A stretch of DNA of 64,000 nt, from the NCBI GenBank assembly GCA_036507005.1, contig DASXQT010000077.1:1-64000 (forward strand). The letters are read 5' to 3'. Numbering within the stretch: the first letter of the stretch is position 1; each line of letters opens with the position of its first letter. The stretch comes from WS-2 sp036507005. Lineage in GTDB: Bacteria; Eisenbacteria; RBG-16-71-46. The notes under the pieces are model-generated. The model searched no databases and had not been told where the DNA came from. It worked only from the letters and a program-made list of their open reading frames with translations. A program made the translations under genes and the position numbers. Shown here one piece after another: positions 62,656 through 64,000 of this stretch.

Positions 62656-63729
62656 CTAGGCCGCGGCGCGCAGCACCTTGCCGAGCATGCCTTCCAATTC
62701 GGTCCGGTCCGAGCTGCGTTCCATGGCCGCCTCCGGCGTGAGCTGCCGGTCGAGCACGGTCTGGAGCAGCGCCTGATTCATGGTCTGCATCCCAAACTTC
62801 TGTCCCGCCTGCATCAGGCTGTAGATCTGATGGGTCTTCCCCTCCCGGACCACGGCCTTGATCGCGGGGGTGCACACCAGCACCTCGGGCACCATGACCC
62901 GGCCCCCGCCGCGCCGCGGGATGAGCTGCTGGGTGATCACGCCCTCCAGCACGAACGCGAGCTGGGTGTGGATCTGGCGCTGCTGGTCGGCGGGGAACAC
63001 GTCCACGATGCGGTTCACCGCCTCGTACGTCGAGTTGGTGTGGAGCGTGGCGAACACCAGGTGGCCGGTCTCGGCGATGGTCACCGCCGCCGCGATCGTC
63101 TCCAGGTCCCGCATTTCGCCGATCAGGATCACGTCCGGGTCCTGGCGCAGCACGTACTTGAGCGCGGTCGGGAACGAGGCCGTGTCCGCGCCGACCTCGC
63201 GCTGGTTCACGATCCCCTTCTTGTGCTGGTGGATGTACTCGATCGGGTCCTCGATGGTGATGATGTGGCACTGGCGCGTGGAGTTGATCTTGTCCAGCAT
63301 CGCCGCGAGCGTGGTGCTCTTGCCGCAGCCGGTCGGGCCGGTGACCAGCACCAGGCCCTTCTGCCGGTTGGCGAACTCGCGCACCACCGGCGGCAGCCCG
63401 AGCTTCTCCATCGCCAGGATCTCGTAGGGGATCTGGCGGATCGCCACCGACACCACGCCGCGTTGCAGGAACACGTTCGAGCGGTAGCGCGACAGCCCCT
63501 TCACGCCGAAGGAGAAGTCGAGCTCCCGGGTGGTCTCGAAGCGCTTGCGCTGCTCATCGCTCATCACGCTGTAGGCGAGCTGGGCGGTGGTCTCGGGGGT
63601 GAGCACGTCGTACTCGGACGGGATGGTGGCGCCGTCGACCCGGAACACCGGCGGCACACCGGCCGTCAGGTGGAGATCCGAGGCCTTGCGGGTCACCATG
63701 TCCTCGAGCAGCTGTCTGAGGGTCACCAC
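62656..63729 (-). CDS. pilT: Twitching motility ATPase PilT
   Basis: Retraction motor. 357 residues: SDLHLTAGVPP at the N-terminus, Walker A VTGPTGCGKSTTLAAMLD, Asp box IITIEDPIEY, Walker B DVILIGEMRDLETI, and His box FATLHTNST; the C-terminal AIRNLI motif appears as APAIKA-like TPAIKAVVREGKTHQI. GTG 63729 with GGAGT upstream. Hence twitching motility is likely. Confidence 0.96.
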   Translation of the reverse strand: MVTLRQLLEDMVTRKASDLHLTAGVPPVFRVDGATIPSEYDVLTPETTAQLAYSVMSDEQRKRFETTRELDFSFGVKGLSRYRSNVFLQRGVVSVAIRQIPYEILAMEKLGLPPVVREFANRQKGLVLVTGPTGCGKSTTLAAMLDKINSTRQCHIITIEDPIEYIHQHKKGIVNQREVGADTASFPTALKYVLRQDPDVILIGEMRDLETIAAAVTIAETGHLVFATLHTNSTYEAVNRIVDVFPADQQRQIHTQLAFVLEGVITQQLIPRRGGGRVMVPEVLVCTPAIKAVVREGKTHQIYSLMQAGQKFGMQTMNQALLQTVLDRQLTPEAAMERSSDRTELEGMLGKVLRAAA

Positions 63730-63766
63730 GTCGCGTCACTCCTTCCGCCCGTCGGGCGTTCCGCCG

Positions 63767-64000
63767 TCACATCTTGTCGGCGGCGGTCTCCTTGAGAATC
63801 TCTTCCGCAGTCGTCAGCCCGCGCTTGAGCTTCATCAGCCCGTCGCGACGCAGGGTGAGCATGCCCTCGCTCACCGCGGTCCGCTTGATCTCGGTCGCCG
63901 ACGCGCGCTCGAGCACCAGCTCGCGCAGGCGGCTCGTCAGCGGCATCACCTCGTACACGCCCTGGCGCCCGCGGTAGCCGGTGCCGCTGCAGTCCATGCA
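63767..64000 (-). CDS. pilB: Type IV pilus extension ATPase PilB, C-terminal end
   Basis: Only the last 77 or so codons lie in the window; the gene continues past the right edge. It shows the C-terminal zinc-binding part (CMDCSGTGYRGRQGVYEVM), then the T2SSE end (LRELVLERASATEIKRTAVSEGMLTLRRDGLMKLKRGLTTAEEIL). It sits first in the pilB-T-C-S-R-A order, 37 bases before pilT. Confidence 0.92.
   Translation of the reverse strand, partial: CMDCSGTGYRGRQGVYEVMPLTSRLRELVLERASATEIKRTAVSEGMLTLRRDGLMKLKRGLTTAEEILKETAADKM

Overview
The window is a 64 kb stretch of a high-GC genome, nearly all of it coding on the minus strand. The cell looks Gram-negative: there is an LpxL-type acyltransferase, LolA-like and LolB-like proteins, a PilQ secretin and a full type IV pilus locus. 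Overlapping 4-base start/stop junctions (ATGA, GTGA, TTGA) are the rule, and GTG and TTG starts are common. A DUF5683 protein and the Myxococcus-like pilus gene order suggest a little-studied lineage such as an Eisenbacteria- or delta-type bacterium. That assignment is inference; no rRNA is present to test it.

Layout. 1-7.2 kb: a secreted protein with a probably broken 3' end, a secreted truncated hemoglobin, then maf-dtd-rel-recJ, an HNH nuclease remnant and a cluster of three near-identical palindromes. 7.2-12.3 kb: a TPR membrane protein, RNase P RNA interlocked with both neighbours, RNase H, a membrane-embedded patatin, a zinc-ribbon protein, a strong terminator and two tRNA genes. 12.4-19.4 kb: the macromolecular synthesis operon cvpA-mutS2-dnaG-rpoD led by rpsU. 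19.4-26.7 kb: hrcA-grpE-dnaJ-rsmE and hemW-lepB-lepA. 26.7-28.6 kb: a selenocysteine island, where tRNA-Sec lies next to selD and selD itself is read through an in-frame UGA. 28.6-32.3 kb: ridA-glmS-glmM. 32.4-34.2 kb: a solitary tyrosine integrase next to tRNA-Thr, with 11-base repeats and a tRNA-Thr fragment, then tRNA-Phe. 34.3-38.5 kb: a GAF-type histidine kinase lacking its phospho-acceptor His, divergent from a DUF3467 gene and a GH57 glucan branching enzyme. 38.6-49.3 kb: a housekeeping run (thioesterase, lipid A-type acyltransferase, dprA, HEAT protein, obg, aconitase-like protein, FmdB-type protein, pta, coaD, rsmD, LolA/LolB-like pair, aroK). 49.4-64 kb: the type IV pilus locus, in transcription order pilB-T-C-S-R-A-A2-H-I-(TPR)-M-N-O-P-Q.

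How the parts work together. PilS/PilR is a sigma-54 two-component system, and both pilin genes carry good -24/-12 promoters followed by matching 11-bp hairpin terminators. The pilMNOPQ operon instead carries a sequence resembling a sigma-28 promoter and ends at a 12-bp hairpin. PilB and PilT are the extension and retraction motors, PilC the platform, PilMNOP the alignment complex and PilQ the outer-membrane pore. SelD makes selenophosphate for charging tRNA-Sec and needs selenocysteine itself, so the island depends on its own product. GlmS and GlmM feed amino sugars to wall and lipopolysaccharide synthesis.

The most unusual items are the UGA-containing selD, an aconitase-fold protein that has lost two of three Fe-S ligands, the His-less histidine kinase, CoaD with a basic repeated tail, the palindrome cluster beside the HNH remnant, and the integrase/tRNA-Thr scar.
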